64,000 bases of DNA from the NCBI RefSeq assembly GCF_000155975.1, contig NZ_GG730299.1:992041-1056040 (forward strand), given 5' to 3'. Each line of letters begins with the position of its first letter. Position 1 is the stretch's first letter. A program made the position numbers and the translations under genes. The notes beneath the pieces are model-generated. The model saw only the letters and a list, made by a program, of their open reading frames with translations, ran no database searches and had not been told where the DNA came from. Source of the DNA: Citrobacter youngae ATCC 29220 (GTDB taxonomy: Bacteria; Pseudomonadota; Gammaproteobacteria; Enterobacterales; Enterobacteriaceae). Below, in pieces: positions 30,206-39,379 of the stretch.

Positions 30206-31750
30206 ATGCGTTTGGAAGTCTTTTGTGAAGACCGACTTGGTCTGACCCGCGAATTGCTCGATTTACTGGTGCTGAGAAGCATTGATTTACGCGGCATCGA
30301 GATTGACCCCATCGGGCGAATTTACCTTAATTTTGCGGAACTGGAGTTCACCAACTTCAGTAGCCTGATGGCTGAAATCCGCCGTATTTCAGGGGTCACG
30401 GATGTACGTACCGTGCCCTGGATGCCTTCCGAACGTGAACATCTGGCGCTGAGCGCGCTGCTCGAGGCATTGCCTGAACCCGTTCTTTCTCTGGATATGA
30501 AAAGCAAAATTGAGATGGCGAACCCTGCGAGCTGCCAGCTTTTTGCTCACACTCCGGAGCGGATGCGTAATCATACGGCCGCCCAGTTAATCAATGGTTT
30601 TAACTTCCAGCGCTGGCTCGAAAGCAATCCGCAGGATTCGCATAGCGAGCATGTCGTGATTAACGGACAGAATTTCCTGATGGAAATTACGCCAGTTCAT
30701 TTGCAGGGTGAAAATCAGGAGCAAATGCTGACGGGAGCCGTTGTCATGTTGCGTTCCACCATCCGGATGGGGCGTCAGCTGCAAAATATGACCACGCAGG
30801 ATCTGAGCGCGTTTAGCCAGATTATTGCCGTCAGCGCCAAAATGAAGCATGTTGTAGAACAGGCCCGTAAGCTGGCAACGCTGAGCGCGCCGCTGCTGAT
30901 TACCGGTAATACCGGCACGGGTAAGGATCTCTTCGCCCATGCCTGCCACCTGGCGAGCCCGCGCGCGGCGAAGCCGTACCTGGCGTTGAACTGTGCGTCA
31001 ATTCCTGAAGATGCGGTCGAAAGCGAGCTGTTTGGCCACGCAGGGGAAGGTAAAAAAGGCTTCTTTGAGCAGGCGAACGGCGGCTCGGTACTGTTGGATG
31101 AGATTGGCGAAATGTCGCCGAGCATGCAGACCAAACTGCTGCGTTTCCTCAATGACGGGACGTTCCGTCGGGTGGGCGAAGATCATGAAGTCCATGTCGA
31201 TGTACGCGTAATTTGCGCCACGCAAAAGAACCTCGTGGAGCTGGTGCAGAAAGGGCTTTTCCGTGAAGACCTCTATTATCGCCTGAATGTATTGACGCTA
31301 AACCTGCCGCCGCTGCGCGATTGCCCGCAAGATATCATGCCGCTTACGGAGCTGTTTGTGGCGCGTTTTGCCGATGAGCAGGGCGTGCCGCGACCGAAGT
31401 TATCGGCCGATCTTAGTACGGTGTTAACCCGCTACGGCTGGCCGGGTAACGTGCGTCAGCTTAAAAATGCCATCTATCGGGCGCTGACCCAGTTGGAGGG
31501 GTATGAGCTACGGCCGCAGGATATTTTATTGCCGGATTACGACGCGGCAACGGTTGCGGTCGGAGAAGAGGTAATGGAAGGGTCGCTGGATGAAATTACC
31601 AGCCGCTTTGAACGCTCTGTGCTGACGCAGCTGTATATGAATTACCCCAGTACGCGCAAACTGGCGAAAAGGCTTGGCGTTTCCCATACCGCAATTGCCA
31701 ACAAATTGCGTGAGTATGGCCTGAGCCAGCAGAAGAAAAGCGAAGAGTAA
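30206..31750 (+). CDS. tyrR: Transcriptional regulator TyrR
   Basis: Aromatic amino-acid regulator, 514 residues from ATG 30206 (MRLEVFCEDRLGLTREL). Order: N-terminal ACT domain, PAS domain (about 80-190), AAA+ domain with GNTGTGKD and LLDEIGEM, and a C-terminal helix-turn-helix (RKLAKRLGVSHTAIANKL). The GAFTGA sigma54-contact motif is absent (GHAGEGKKGFF instead), as in other TyrR proteins acting with sigma70. GGTGAAGG before the ATG favours 30206 over the in-frame ATG at 30194. Confidence 0.96.
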   Translation: MRLEVFCEDRLGLTRELLDLLVLRSIDLRGIEIDPIGRIYLNFAELEFTNFSSLMAEIRRISGVTDVRTVPWMPSEREHLALSALLEALPEPVLSLDMKSKIEMANPASCQLFAHTPERMRNHTAAQLINGFNFQRWLESNPQDSHSEHVVINGQNFLMEITPVHLQGENQEQMLTGAVVMLRSTIRMGRQLQNMTTQDLSAFSQIIAVSAKMKHVVEQARKLATLSAPLLITGNTGTGKDLFAHACHLASPRAAKPYLALNCASIPEDAVESELFGHAGEGKKGFFEQANGGSVLLDEIGEMSPSMQTKLLRFLNDGTFRRVGEDHEVHVDVRVICATQKNLVELVQKGLFREDLYYRLNVLTLNLPPLRDCPQDIMPLTELFVARFADEQGVPRPKLSADLSTVLTRYGWPGNVRQLKNAIYRALTQLEGYELRPQDILLPDYDAATVAVGEEVMEGSLDEITSRFERSVLTQLYMNYPSTRKLAKRLGVSHTAIANKLREYGLSQQKKSEE

Positions 31751-31760
31751 CGATTAAGTA

Positions 31761-31787
31761 AAAATGCCTCCGGATGGAGGCATTTTT
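31761..31787. terminator. Bidirectional terminator between tyrR and tpx
   Basis: AAAATGCCTCC (31761-31771) and GGAGGCATTTT form a long stem around GGAT, with A/T flanks on both sides, between converging genes. Confidence 0.92.
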
Positions 31788-31804
31788 GTATGCAGACGCG
31801 TCTT

Positions 31805-32311
31805 TTAAGCTTTCAGTACGTCCAGCGCAGCGGTGTAGTCTGGTTCGTTGGTGATTTCATTGACCAGTTGGCTGAAAACGACGTTGTCATTCTCATCAAT
31901 AACCACCACGGCGCGCGCAGCCAGGCCTTTCAGCGGGCCTTCGGCGATTTCAACGCCGTAGTTTTTCAGGAATTCCGCATTGCGCAGAGTCGACAGCGTG
32001 ATAACGTTGCTCAGACCTTCCGCGCCGCAAAAACGGGAGTGGGCAAATGGCAGGTCGGCCGAAATGCACAGTACGACGGTATTGTCGATTTCTGTCGCCA
32101 GTTGGTTAAACTTACGTACCGATGCCGCGCAAACGCCGGTATCGATGCTTGGGAAAATATTCAGCACTTTGCGCTTGCCTGCGAACTGGCCCAGCGTAAC
32201 GTCAGACAGATCTTTAGCCACAAGGGTAAAAGCCTGAGCTTTGCTTCCTGCCTGAGGAATGGCGCCGGCGACTGCAACGGGGTTGCCCTGGAAATGTACG
32301 GTTTGTGACAT
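31805..32311 (-). CDS. tpx: Thiol peroxidase Tpx
   Basis: Atypical 2-Cys peroxiredoxin of 168 residues reducing lipid and other hydroperoxides with thioredoxin, periplasm/cytoplasm location debated. Peroxidatic Cys61 lies in [10 protein letters not shown] and resolving Cys95 in HSRFCGAEG. Single-gene unit facing tyrR. Confidence 0.97.
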   Translation of the reverse strand: MSQTVHFQGNPVAVAGAIPQAGSKAQAFTLVAKDLSDVTLGQFAGKRKVLNIFPSIDTGVCAASVRKFNQLATEIDNTVVLCISADLPFAHSRFCGAEGLSNVITLSTLRNAEFLKNYGVEIAEGPLKGLAARAVVVIDENDNVVFSQLVNEITNEPDYTAALDVLKA

Positions 32312-32426
32312 GCTTATCTTCCTGTTTACATATAGTTAACGTCGAGGCTAGTTTATGCCATCAGCAGTTAACACGGCAAACGCTATTTGCGGATATCCGC
32401 TTCAGGGACTGCACTAAGGAAAACGA

Positions 32427-33413
32427 ATGAGAACAGTAAAGGTATATGAGGAAGCCTGGCCGCTGCACACTCCCTTTGTTATTGCCCGTGGGAGCAGAAC
32501 CGAAGCGCACGTGGTTGTCGTCGAATTGACAGAAAATGGCGTCACAGGCGTTGGAGAGTGTACGCCTTATCCGCGCTACGGTGAAAGCGATGCCTCAGTG
32601 CTGGCGCAAATCATGAGCATTGCGCCACAACTGGAAAACGGATTGACGCGTGAAGCGTTGCAGACGCTGCTGCCAGCGGGGGCGGCACGTAACGCCGTGG
32701 ACTGTGCGCTATGGGATCTGAGCGCGCGTCAGCAGCAGTTGCCTCTGGCGGAGCTGGTGGGGTGCGAACTGGCGGAGGTGGTGACGACCGCGCAAACGGT
32801 GGTGATTGGTACGCCCGAACAGATGGCGGCGAGCGCGGCAGCGTTGTGGGAGCGTGGGGCAAGATTGCTGAAAGTCAAACTGGATGCCCGTTTAATCAGC
32901 GAACGGATGGTGGCTATTCGCACGGCTGTTCCTGATGCGACGATTATTGTCGACGCTAACGAATCCTGGCGGGCAGAGGGCCTGGCCGCGCGCTGTCAGC
33001 TTCTGGCTGACTTAGGGGTTGCGATGCTGGAGCAGCCGCTTCCGGCGCAGGATGATGCCGCGCTGGAGAATTTTGTGCATCCGCTACCGATCTGCGCAGA
33101 TGAAAGTTGCCACACCCGCAGCAGCCTGAAAGCGCTCCACGGGCGCTATGAAATGGTCAATATCAAACTGGACAAAACGGGCGGTCTGACGGAGGCGCTG
33201 GCGCTGGCCGTTGATGCTCGCGAGCAGGGATTTGCGCTGATGCTGGGCTGCATGCTGTGTACGTCCCGGGCGATTAGCGCGGCGTTACCGCTCACGCCAC
33301 AGGTCAGTTTTGCCGATTTTGATGGTCCGACCTGGCTTGCCAGCGACGCAGAGCCAGCCCTGCATTTTACGACCGGACAGCTCCATCTTCAGGATGCCAG
33401 CGCAAAAGATTAG
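32427..33413 (+). CDS. ycjG: L-Ala-D/L-Glu epimerase YcjG
   Basis: Enolase-superfamily epimerase of the murein tripeptide recycling pathway, 328 residues. Catalytic lysines of LLKVKLD, metal ligands in IIVDANESW, MLEQPL and ICADESCH, and the NIKLDKTGG segment are visible. Compared with the recalled E. coli protein (321 residues) the C-terminus runs a few residues further, so the 3' end overlaps the convergent mpaA by 47 bases. It acts after MpaA frees L-Ala-D-Glu. Confidence 0.95.
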   Translation: MRTVKVYEEAWPLHTPFVIARGSRTEAHVVVVELTENGVTGVGECTPYPRYGESDASVLAQIMSIAPQLENGLTREALQTLLPAGAARNAVDCALWDLSARQQQLPLAELVGCELAEVVTTAQTVVIGTPEQMAASAAALWERGARLLKVKLDARLISERMVAIRTAVPDATIIVDANESWRAEGLAARCQLLADLGVAMLEQPLPAQDDAALENFVHPLPICADESCHTRSSLKALHGRYEMVNIKLDKTGGLTEALALAVDAREQGFALMLGCMLCTSRAISAALPLTPQVSFADFDGPTWLASDAEPALHFTTGQLHLQDASAKD

Positions 33414-34101
33414 ACATTGCCTGCAGGTATTTCTCGCTCGCTTCATCGGACGAAATGGGCGGAAATTCAGCGGTTATACAGTGCAAGTTCAGGTCAGCGC
33501 ACCAGCTTCCAAAAGAGCCGGGCGTTTCATAACCTACGCTGGTGACCAAGGGCAATTCAAATGACTGCGCCAGCCATGCGCCTAATTCGCTGCGTCTGGG
33601 ATCTTCAATACAGGCCAGCGGATCGTGAAAAGAGACCACCCAGGCAGGGTGAATCCGGTGAATCAACTGACACAGCGCCTGCGTTTCTGGTTCCGAACCC
33701 GGATGCTTGCCGGTCAGCAAAACCACGTCGCGTTCTTCCGCGCTACTGTTCCAGCGATACACTGTTTCACCCGCTTTCCAGTTTGCGGCGGGAAAATTAC
33801 GATTAAGATCCACGCCGTTCGCATTTGCGCGCAGTCCCAACTGACAGCCGTCAGGGTTTACCGCCAGCACGACATGGTGGCGACGCAGGGAAGGGTTAAG
33901 CGTACGCAATGCGCAGGAAAGGGTGACGACCGAAGCGTTTTCGTCGCCGTGCGTGCCAGCCAGTATCAGGCCGCTTTCACGATCGGCTGCCGTTGCAGGA
34001 AACCAGATGAGCGGCGCGCCTAATAATGAACGTCCGTAATGTTCGGTTCCTGGCGGGAATGCGCCGCGCTCAGCACGGGGACGGGTAGCGGTCATAGTCA
34101 T
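33367..34101 (-). CDS. mpaA: Murein peptide amidase A MpaA
   Basis: Cytoplasmic M14-type carboxypeptidase, 244 residues, cleaving gamma-D-Glu-diaminopimelate in the recycled murein tripeptide. Zinc-site segments LAGTHGDENASV (HxxE), the VSFHDP histidine and CITAEFPPISSDEASEKY carrying the catalytic Glu are present. Convergent and overlapping with ycjG; the two enzymes act in sequence. Confidence 0.95.
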   Translation of the reverse strand: MTMTATRPRAERGAFPPGTEHYGRSLLGAPLIWFPATAADRESGLILAGTHGDENASVVTLSCALRTLNPSLRRHHVVLAVNPDGCQLGLRANANGVDLNRNFPAANWKAGETVYRWNSSAEERDVVLLTGKHPGSEPETQALCQLIHRIHPAWVVSFHDPLACIEDPRRSELGAWLAQSFELPLVTSVGYETPGSFGSWCADLNLHCITAEFPPISSDEASEKYLQAMSNLLRWHPEDGAVRS

Positions 34102-34279
34102 CTCTTCATGCCTGGGTAGTTACTCGCAGTGTTGTGCAAAATGTATGGATAATCAAATCGTTTTCACACACTTATCTTTTCAGGTGTAATATCACTTTCT
34201 TGTCGGAAGTTAATTGCATTTCCTGCTGGCGATACAAATAATTACACATTCACTTAGTAGCCGGAATTGAGGGTATTTT

Positions 34280-35893
34280 ATGCAGCATTCTGTTTCAGTA
34301 ACCTGTTGTGCGCTGTTGGTTAGCAGCATTTCCTTATCCTGGGCTGCTGATGTTCCCAGCGGAACGGTACTGGCAGAGAAACAAGAACTGGTGCGGCATA
34401 TAAAAGACGAACCGGCGTCGCTTGATCCGGCAAAGGCCGTCGGACTTCCTGAAATTCAGGTGATACGTGATTTGTTCGAAGGGCTGGTCAATCAGAATGA
34501 GAAGGGGGAAATCGTCCCTGGCGTCGCTACCCAGTGGAAAAGTAACGATAACCGCATCTGGACGTTTACGCTACGCGACAATGCGCAATGGTCTGATGGC
34601 ACACCGGTAACCGCGCAGGATTTTGTCTATAGCTGGCAGCGTCTGGTTGATCCCAAAACACTGTCGCCGTTTGCGTGGTTTGCTGCGTTGGCGGGTATTA
34701 ACAATGCTCAGGCGATCATCGATGGCAAAGTCGCGCCTGATAAGCTTGGCGTGAGTGCCGTTGATGCGCGTACCCTGAAAGTTCAGCTGGATAAACCGCT
34801 GCCCTGGTTTGCCAATCTGACGGCTAGCTTTGCATTTTATCCGGTACAAAAAGCCAACGTTGAGAGCGGCAAAGAGTGGACTAAACCGGGCAATCTGATT
34901 GGTAACGGCGCCTATGTGCTCAAAGATCGCGTCGTAAATGAAAAGCTGGTCGTTGTACCGAATACGCATTACTGGGACAACGCCAAAACGGTGCTGCAAA
35001 AAGTCACGTTCCTGCCCATTAATCAGGAGTCGGCAGCCACCAAGCGCTACCTTGCAGGTGATATTGATATCACGGAATCCTTCCCGAAAAACATGTATCA
35101 GAAACTGTTGAAGGATATTCCGGGCCAGGTTTATACCCCGCCGCAGCTAGGCACTTACTATTATGCTTTTAATACCCAGAAGGGACCGACTGCCGATTCC
35201 CGCGTGCGCCTGGCGCTGAGCATGACGATCGATCGTCGTTTGATGGCGGAGAAAGTATTGGGTACCGGCGAGAAGCCCGCCTGGCATTTTACGCCGGATG
35301 TTACGGCAGGATTCGAACCCGAACCTTCGCCGTTTGAGCAAATGAGTCAGGAAGAGTTGAATGCCCAGGCGAAAACGCTGCTGCGTGCGGCTGGCTATGG
35401 TCCACAGAAACCGCTGAAACTGACGCTGCTGTACAACACCTCTGAAAACCACCAAAAGATTGCCATCGCTGTGGCTTCTATGTGGAAGAAAAACCTCGGT
35501 GTTGACGTAAAACTGCAAAACCAGGAGTGGAAAACCTATATCGACAGCCGTAATACCGGCAATTTTGATGTGATCCGCGCTTCCTGGGTGGGTGACTACA
35601 ATGAGCCTTCTACGTTCCTGTCGCTATTAACATCGACCCATACGGGCAATATCTCCCGCTTTAATAATCCGGCGTACGATAAAGTGTTGACCCAGGCCAC
35701 CATGGAGAATACAGAGAAAGCGCGTAATGCCGATTACAATGCCGCGGAGAAAATTCTGATGGAACAGGCACCGATTGCGCCAATTTATCAGTATACCAAC
35801 GGGCGGTTAATTAAACCGTGGCTGAAAGGGTATCCGATTACTAACCCTGAAGATGTCGCATACAGTCGCACAATGTATATTGTGAAACATTAA
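34280..35893 (+). CDS. mppA: Periplasmic murein peptide-binding protein MppA
   Basis: OppA-like solute-binding protein of 537 residues for L-Ala-gamma-D-Glu-meso-Dap, working with the OppBCDF permease. Signal peptide MQHSVSVTCCALLVSSISLSWA. The SBP_bac_5 fold is visible throughout and the sequence is close to the E. coli protein. Completes the recycling trio mppA, mpaA, ycjG. Last backbone gene before the accessory block. Confidence 0.96.
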   Translation: MQHSVSVTCCALLVSSISLSWAADVPSGTVLAEKQELVRHIKDEPASLDPAKAVGLPEIQVIRDLFEGLVNQNEKGEIVPGVATQWKSNDNRIWTFTLRDNAQWSDGTPVTAQDFVYSWQRLVDPKTLSPFAWFAALAGINNAQAIIDGKVAPDKLGVSAVDARTLKVQLDKPLPWFANLTASFAFYPVQKANVESGKEWTKPGNLIGNGAYVLKDRVVNEKLVVVPNTHYWDNAKTVLQKVTFLPINQESAATKRYLAGDIDITESFPKNMYQKLLKDIPGQVYTPPQLGTYYYAFNTQKGPTADSRVRLALSMTIDRRLMAEKVLGTGEKPAWHFTPDVTAGFEPEPSPFEQMSQEELNAQAKTLLRAAGYGPQKPLKLTLLYNTSENHQKIAIAVASMWKKNLGVDVKLQNQEWKTYIDSRNTGNFDVIRASWVGDYNEPSTFLSLLTSTHTGNISRFNNPAYDKVLTQATMENTEKARNADYNAAEKILMEQAPIAPIYQYTNGRLIKPWLKGYPITNPEDVAYSRTMYIVKH

Positions 35894-36050
35894 CCTGGTG
35901 AAATAGACGGAATTGTTTACCGGGAAGAAGGTTTTCTGTGTTAAGGGCTGTCAGGTGGTGACTCGCTGGTCGTTACGGCCAGCGTATAGCGGGCAAGACC
36001 AGCCTTAGCTGGAGCGTTTGTACACCGAAGGGGCGTCATACTGAATGAGA

Positions 36051-36746
36051 TTACTGGTGTTGATCTTCGATGAGAGTAATTTCAAACCACAGACCCGGCA
36101 TCATTTTTTCCAGACCGTCAATCAGCATTCTTCCTGCTTCATGAAGCTTTTCCAGCGGCATCTGTGGCAAACTTTCCAGAATAAACCACATTTGCTGAGC
36201 TTCAACACTTAAACGTGTCCTTATTCCCTGCCTCCAGTTCCAGCGACGGCAGGTGACGCCAACATTGTCACGCCAGATAACCTCTCCGGGGGAGGGATAT
36301 TCAATAACGGGTGCGCCTTCTTTCATCGTGTCAAAGGGCTCGGTACCTTCCGCAATGGTCAGACGCGGAGCGCCCTGGTAAGCGGAAATATTCTCGCCGC
36401 CAACAGGAACGGCATAGCGGAGGCTGACGGCGTTATAAAGATCAACAACAGGATCCAGTGCTGGCATCATGCCATCACGAAGCACACGCTTACGTAGCGC
36501 ATCAGCTGAACAAGGAGTGCGCTTTGGTTTGGCGCCAAATGATTGAAAAACGTCAGCCCATGCGGTCAGGTGAGACTCCGCCCATTCAGGTTTGCCTGCC
36601 AGAACTGCCTCGCAGGCTTCCCGCAGGGCGGCCCCGCCAACGTCAGGATTCAGCACCGGCGCGGCTTTTACGTAGATACTAAGCGCCCGAAAACCGGGAG
36701 CGGTACGATAAACTTCAGGGGAAATTGACGGAGAATGTGTTAACAC
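36051..36746 (-). CDS. B3/B4-domain (tRNA-editing-like) protein, GTG start
   Basis: A 231-residue protein of the B3/B4 family, related to the editing-associated domain of phenylalanyl-tRNA synthetase beta (DLYNAVSLRYAVPVGGENISAYQG and VIWRDNVGVTCRRWNWRQG are the diagnostic segments). The start is set at GTG 36746, preceded at the right distance by AGGA; the open frame continues upstream across the divergent regulator gene and has no ATG in a sensible place. It is divergent from an XRE-cupin regulator with a 43-base gap. Role unknown; removal of a non-standard amino acid or a mischarged tRNA is possible. Confidence 0.72.
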   Translation of the reverse strand: MLTHSPSISPEVYRTAPGFRALSIYVKAAPVLNPDVGGAALREACEAVLAGKPEWAESHLTAWADVFQSFGAKPKRTPCSADALRKRVLRDGMMPALDPVVDLYNAVSLRYAVPVGGENISAYQGAPRLTIAEGTEPFDTMKEGAPVIEYPSPGEVIWRDNVGVTCRRWNWRQGIRTRLSVEAQQMWFILESLPQMPLEKLHEAGRMLIDGLEKMMPGLWFEITLIEDQHQ

Positions 36747-36789
36747 GGGATAATCCTGTAATGACCAATTTATTTTATGATATCGACCA

Positions 36790-37392
36790 ATGACCAAAAA
36801 AGTCAACTTAGTGACCGATGCGGGTGCGGATGTCAGCACCGTCAATGAAGCTGTATCGCAACGAATTAAGCAGTACCGTAAACAAAAAAAAATGTCGCTG
36901 GACGAGCTGTCCCGACAGGCAAATGTTAGTAAAGGAATGTTAGTCGAAATTGAAGGATGTAAGGCCAACCCCAGTATTGCGTTGTTGTGTCGTCTGGCAG
37001 CTGCGATGGGGGTATCCGTAGCTGATTTTGTCGATGTAGGGACAAAACCGACCGTTCATCTTATTGCTGAAGATGAGATCCCTGAACTCTGGAAAGGCGA
37101 TAAAGGAGGAAGGGCAAGGCTTCTTGCTGGTTCCGGGGGGCCGGATATGACAGAGCTCTGGATGTGGGAAATGCAGCCAGGAGAAAAATTTGCTTCTCCC
37201 GGGCACTCTATGGGAACACTTGAATTGTTTTATGTACAGACGGGGACGCTCACGCTGGGTGTACAAGACCACCTGTATCTGGTTAATTCCGGTTGTTCTG
37301 CAACCGCCAGAACGGATGTTCCTCATTTCTATGAAAACCGGGGTGAGAACCCACTGATATTTATCATGACAGTAAATGAAAAAGCATCCTGA
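36790..37392 (+). CDS. XRE-family regulator with C-terminal cupin
   Basis: A 200-residue transcription factor: helix-turn-helix at about 24-78 (MSLDELSRQANVSKGMLVEIEGCKANPSIALL) and a cupin sensor barrel at about 110-195 (FASPGHSMGTLELFYVQTGTLTLGV...HFYENRGENPL). This is the SutR/YdcN/PuuR-like architecture, often controlling a neighbouring amino-acid or amine gene. The divergent B3/B4 gene is its likely target, sharing the short promoter region. Confidence 0.82.
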   Translation: MTKKVNLVTDAGADVSTVNEAVSQRIKQYRKQKKMSLDELSRQANVSKGMLVEIEGCKANPSIALLCRLAAAMGVSVADFVDVGTKPTVHLIAEDEIPELWKGDKGGRARLLAGSGGPDMTELWMWEMQPGEKFASPGHSMGTLELFYVQTGTLTLGVQDHLYLVNSGCSATARTDVPHFYENRGENPLIFIMTVNEKAS

Positions 37393-37621
37393 GTAACGCG
37401 TAAGAATGAGATGTGTAGGGATAAAAAATCGTCCGGCCATATGCTCAAAAACTGTTTTTCAGAGTGATGTCGCCACCTTTATCCCTTCTTGCCGTCATTT
37501 TTAACAAAACAACCTCGTCTGTATTAATGAATTCCATGCATAGGTCAAATCAGAGATGACAGGCTAATCACGGTGGGGTTTCTGGCCTAAAATAGCGTTT
37601 TAACATGACAGGGGCTTTGCC

Positions 37622-38491
37622 GTGGAATACTCCGTATTAAGTAACAACCGTAAAATGCCGATGGTTGGTTTTGGCGTTTTTAAGGTCACCGATAAAGAAG
37701 AGTGTAAGCAGTCGGTATTAAGCGCAATTCGTACCGGTTACCGCCTCATCGATACCGCAGCCGTATACAGCAATGAAGATGCCGTGGGTGAGGCGGTTCG
37801 TGAAGCCATCGCCGAAGGTCTGTGCACCCGCGAGGAGTTATTTATCACCTCTAAGCTGTGGGTCCAGGATATGGCCAACTACGATATGGCTAAAGCCGGT
37901 ATTGAGGCGTCGTTGAAAAAATCAGGCCTGGAATATTTTGATTTGTATTTATTGCATCAGGCGATGGGCGATTATTTCAGCGCCTGGCGCGCGCTGGAAG
38001 AAGCATACGAAGCCGGTAAGCTGAAGGCCATTGGCGTCTCCAACTTCTATGCGCATGTGTTAGCTAACTTCTGTGAAACCGTCAGAATTAAGCCCATGGT
38101 GGACCAGGTCGAACTGCATCCTTACTTTGCGCAACCTGTAGCCATTGAGACCATGAAGCGCTACAACGTTCAGCCTGAAGCCTGGGCGCCGTTGGGCGGT
38201 GGGAGGCATAAACCGTATGAAGATGAAATGCTGCAGGGGATTGCGGATGCCCATCAAAAAACCATTGCTCAGGTCGTCCTGCGCTGGAACGTGCAGCGTG
38301 GCGTCACGGTGATTCCTAAATCCACCCGGCAGGAGCGTATTGCAGAGAACTTTGCCATCTGGGATTTCTCACTGACGGATAGCGAAATGGCGCAAATCAG
38401 CGCGCTGGATTTAGGCTATGTGGGTGAGGCGGTGAAGCACTTTAACCCTGAATTTGTTCGCGGTTGCCTTGGCGTTAAAATCCACGACTGA
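37622..38491 (+). CDS. Aldo/keto reductase (2,5-diketo-gluconate reductase type)
   Basis: A 289-residue AKR-family NADPH-dependent carbonyl reductase starting with GTG at 37622. Catalytic tetrad positions are seen in YRLIDTAAVYSNE (Asp, Tyr), FITSKLWV (Lys) and YLLHQA (His); the cofactor loop is VIPKSTRQERIAEN. The substrate cannot be told. It stands alone between the regulator gene and an AT-rich spacer. Confidence 0.85.
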   Translation: MEYSVLSNNRKMPMVGFGVFKVTDKEECKQSVLSAIRTGYRLIDTAAVYSNEDAVGEAVREAIAEGLCTREELFITSKLWVQDMANYDMAKAGIEASLKKSGLEYFDLYLLHQAMGDYFSAWRALEEAYEAGKLKAIGVSNFYAHVLANFCETVRIKPMVDQVELHPYFAQPVAIETMKRYNVQPEAWAPLGGGRHKPYEDEMLQGIADAHQKTIAQVVLRWNVQRGVTVIPKSTRQERIAENFAIWDFSLTDSEMAQISALDLGYVGEAVKHFNPEFVRGCLGVKIHD

Positions 38492-38618
38492 GCGTGGAGA
38501 AAACGTCGCAAGATCGCAAAACGGAAAACCATTTTGCCTGCGATAAAATGACGGTATGTGTTCGCAAGAAAAATCACCCTTAGATAGGGTGTTACAGCAC
38601 GAGCTCATAACCAGGACT

Positions 38619-38643
38619 GGTTGCCTGGTGATGTCAGGCAACC
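38619..38643. terminator. 9-bp hairpin downstream of the aldo/keto reductase
   Basis: GGTTGCCTG and CAGGCAACC form a perfect 9-bp stem around a 7-base loop, about 130 bases after the reductase stop; a T7 run follows some 20 bases later. It may end the reductase transcript. Confidence 0.4.
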
Positions 38644-39142
38644 ATCACTAAAATGAACTACTGTTTTTTTCAGTCAGTTAACATTGCGTAAATAGTAAAT
38701 ATGACCGCTGGTACAAAGGGTTTAAAGACGTGAACCCGAAATAACAGGATGTGCCAATTTCAGGGAGAAATTATGACATGAATATTTTTTGGTTTGAGCA
38801 ATCAACTGCATTAACACGTGCGCTTTTATATACTCTCACCGGAGAGCATGTTCAATATTAAACCAGTAAATATAGTTAATGTTTTGCAATTGATTTTCAT
38901 TACTACTCGCAGTGGTCCTCAACACTAATTGTGCTATGCAAAATAGAGAGGAGTCTGTTTCGTAGCTAAATTGTTTATAAAAAACATGAGGCTGCAAGCA
39001 ATCATGAAAACTCTTAAAATCACATGGATAAATATAGCGTTAATTATAATTAACTGATTAAAAACAATTTGTTATGTGTTGGCTTTGAAGTTTTTGATTG
39101 TGCTGTTCATTTTGATTGGCTACATTTTTTTATAATATTTGT

Positions 39143-39252
39143 TGCCTGCTTGTTAATGTGAAAAGTCTTAGGGAACCGTGTTTTGGTAGGTTGGGTAATA
39201 TATTTGGATTTTTTATGGATAAGTGCCAATCATAATATGGATGGCACTTTTT
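39143..39252 (+). ncRNA. Candidate small RNA ending at an intrinsic terminator
   Basis: A TATAAT at 39131-39136 would start a transcript near 39143; a hairpin AAGTGCCA (39221-39228) / TGGCACTT (39242-39249) with 13-base loop and following T5 would end it. No gene occupies the segment and the FNR promoter of the operon lies downstream. The -35 element is weak, so this remains a guess. Confidence 0.25.
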
Positions 39253-39311
39253 GTTTGTTTTTACCGGATTTAATACAATTAAGAACACTCGTTTATAATT
39301 CCCTTTGTTTT

Positions 39312-39325
39312 TTGATAAATATCAA
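39312..39325 (+). promoter_or_regulatory. FNR box of the DMSO-reductase-like operon
   Basis: TTGATAAATATCAA matches the FNR consensus TTGAT-N4-ATCAA at every fixed base and lies 54 bases before the ATG of the molybdoenzyme gene. It predicts anaerobic activation by Fnr, encoded 22 kb away in the same window. Confidence 0.88.
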
Positions 39326-39379
39326 ATGCCTCGTTAGGGTTATCAGAAAAAATACCGCACCTTTTTTCGAGGAAAAAAT

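Larger units (their letters stand above)
38492..39379. other. Long AT-rich non-coding stretch before the DMSO-reductase-like operon
   Basis: Nearly 900 bases with much higher AT content than neighbours. It holds a 9-bp hairpin at 38619-38643, a candidate small RNA near 39143-39252, and a perfect FNR box at 39312-39325. No convincing protein gene: a 93-codon frame at 39183 overlaps the terminator-like hairpin, lacks a ribosome binding site and runs out of frame into the operon. Confidence 0.6.

Noticed and set aside
31790..32308. A 172-codon plus-strand frame opposite tpx
   Set aside because: It is the antisense of tpx, which shows both catalytic cysteines; the frame has no family resemblance or ribosome binding site.
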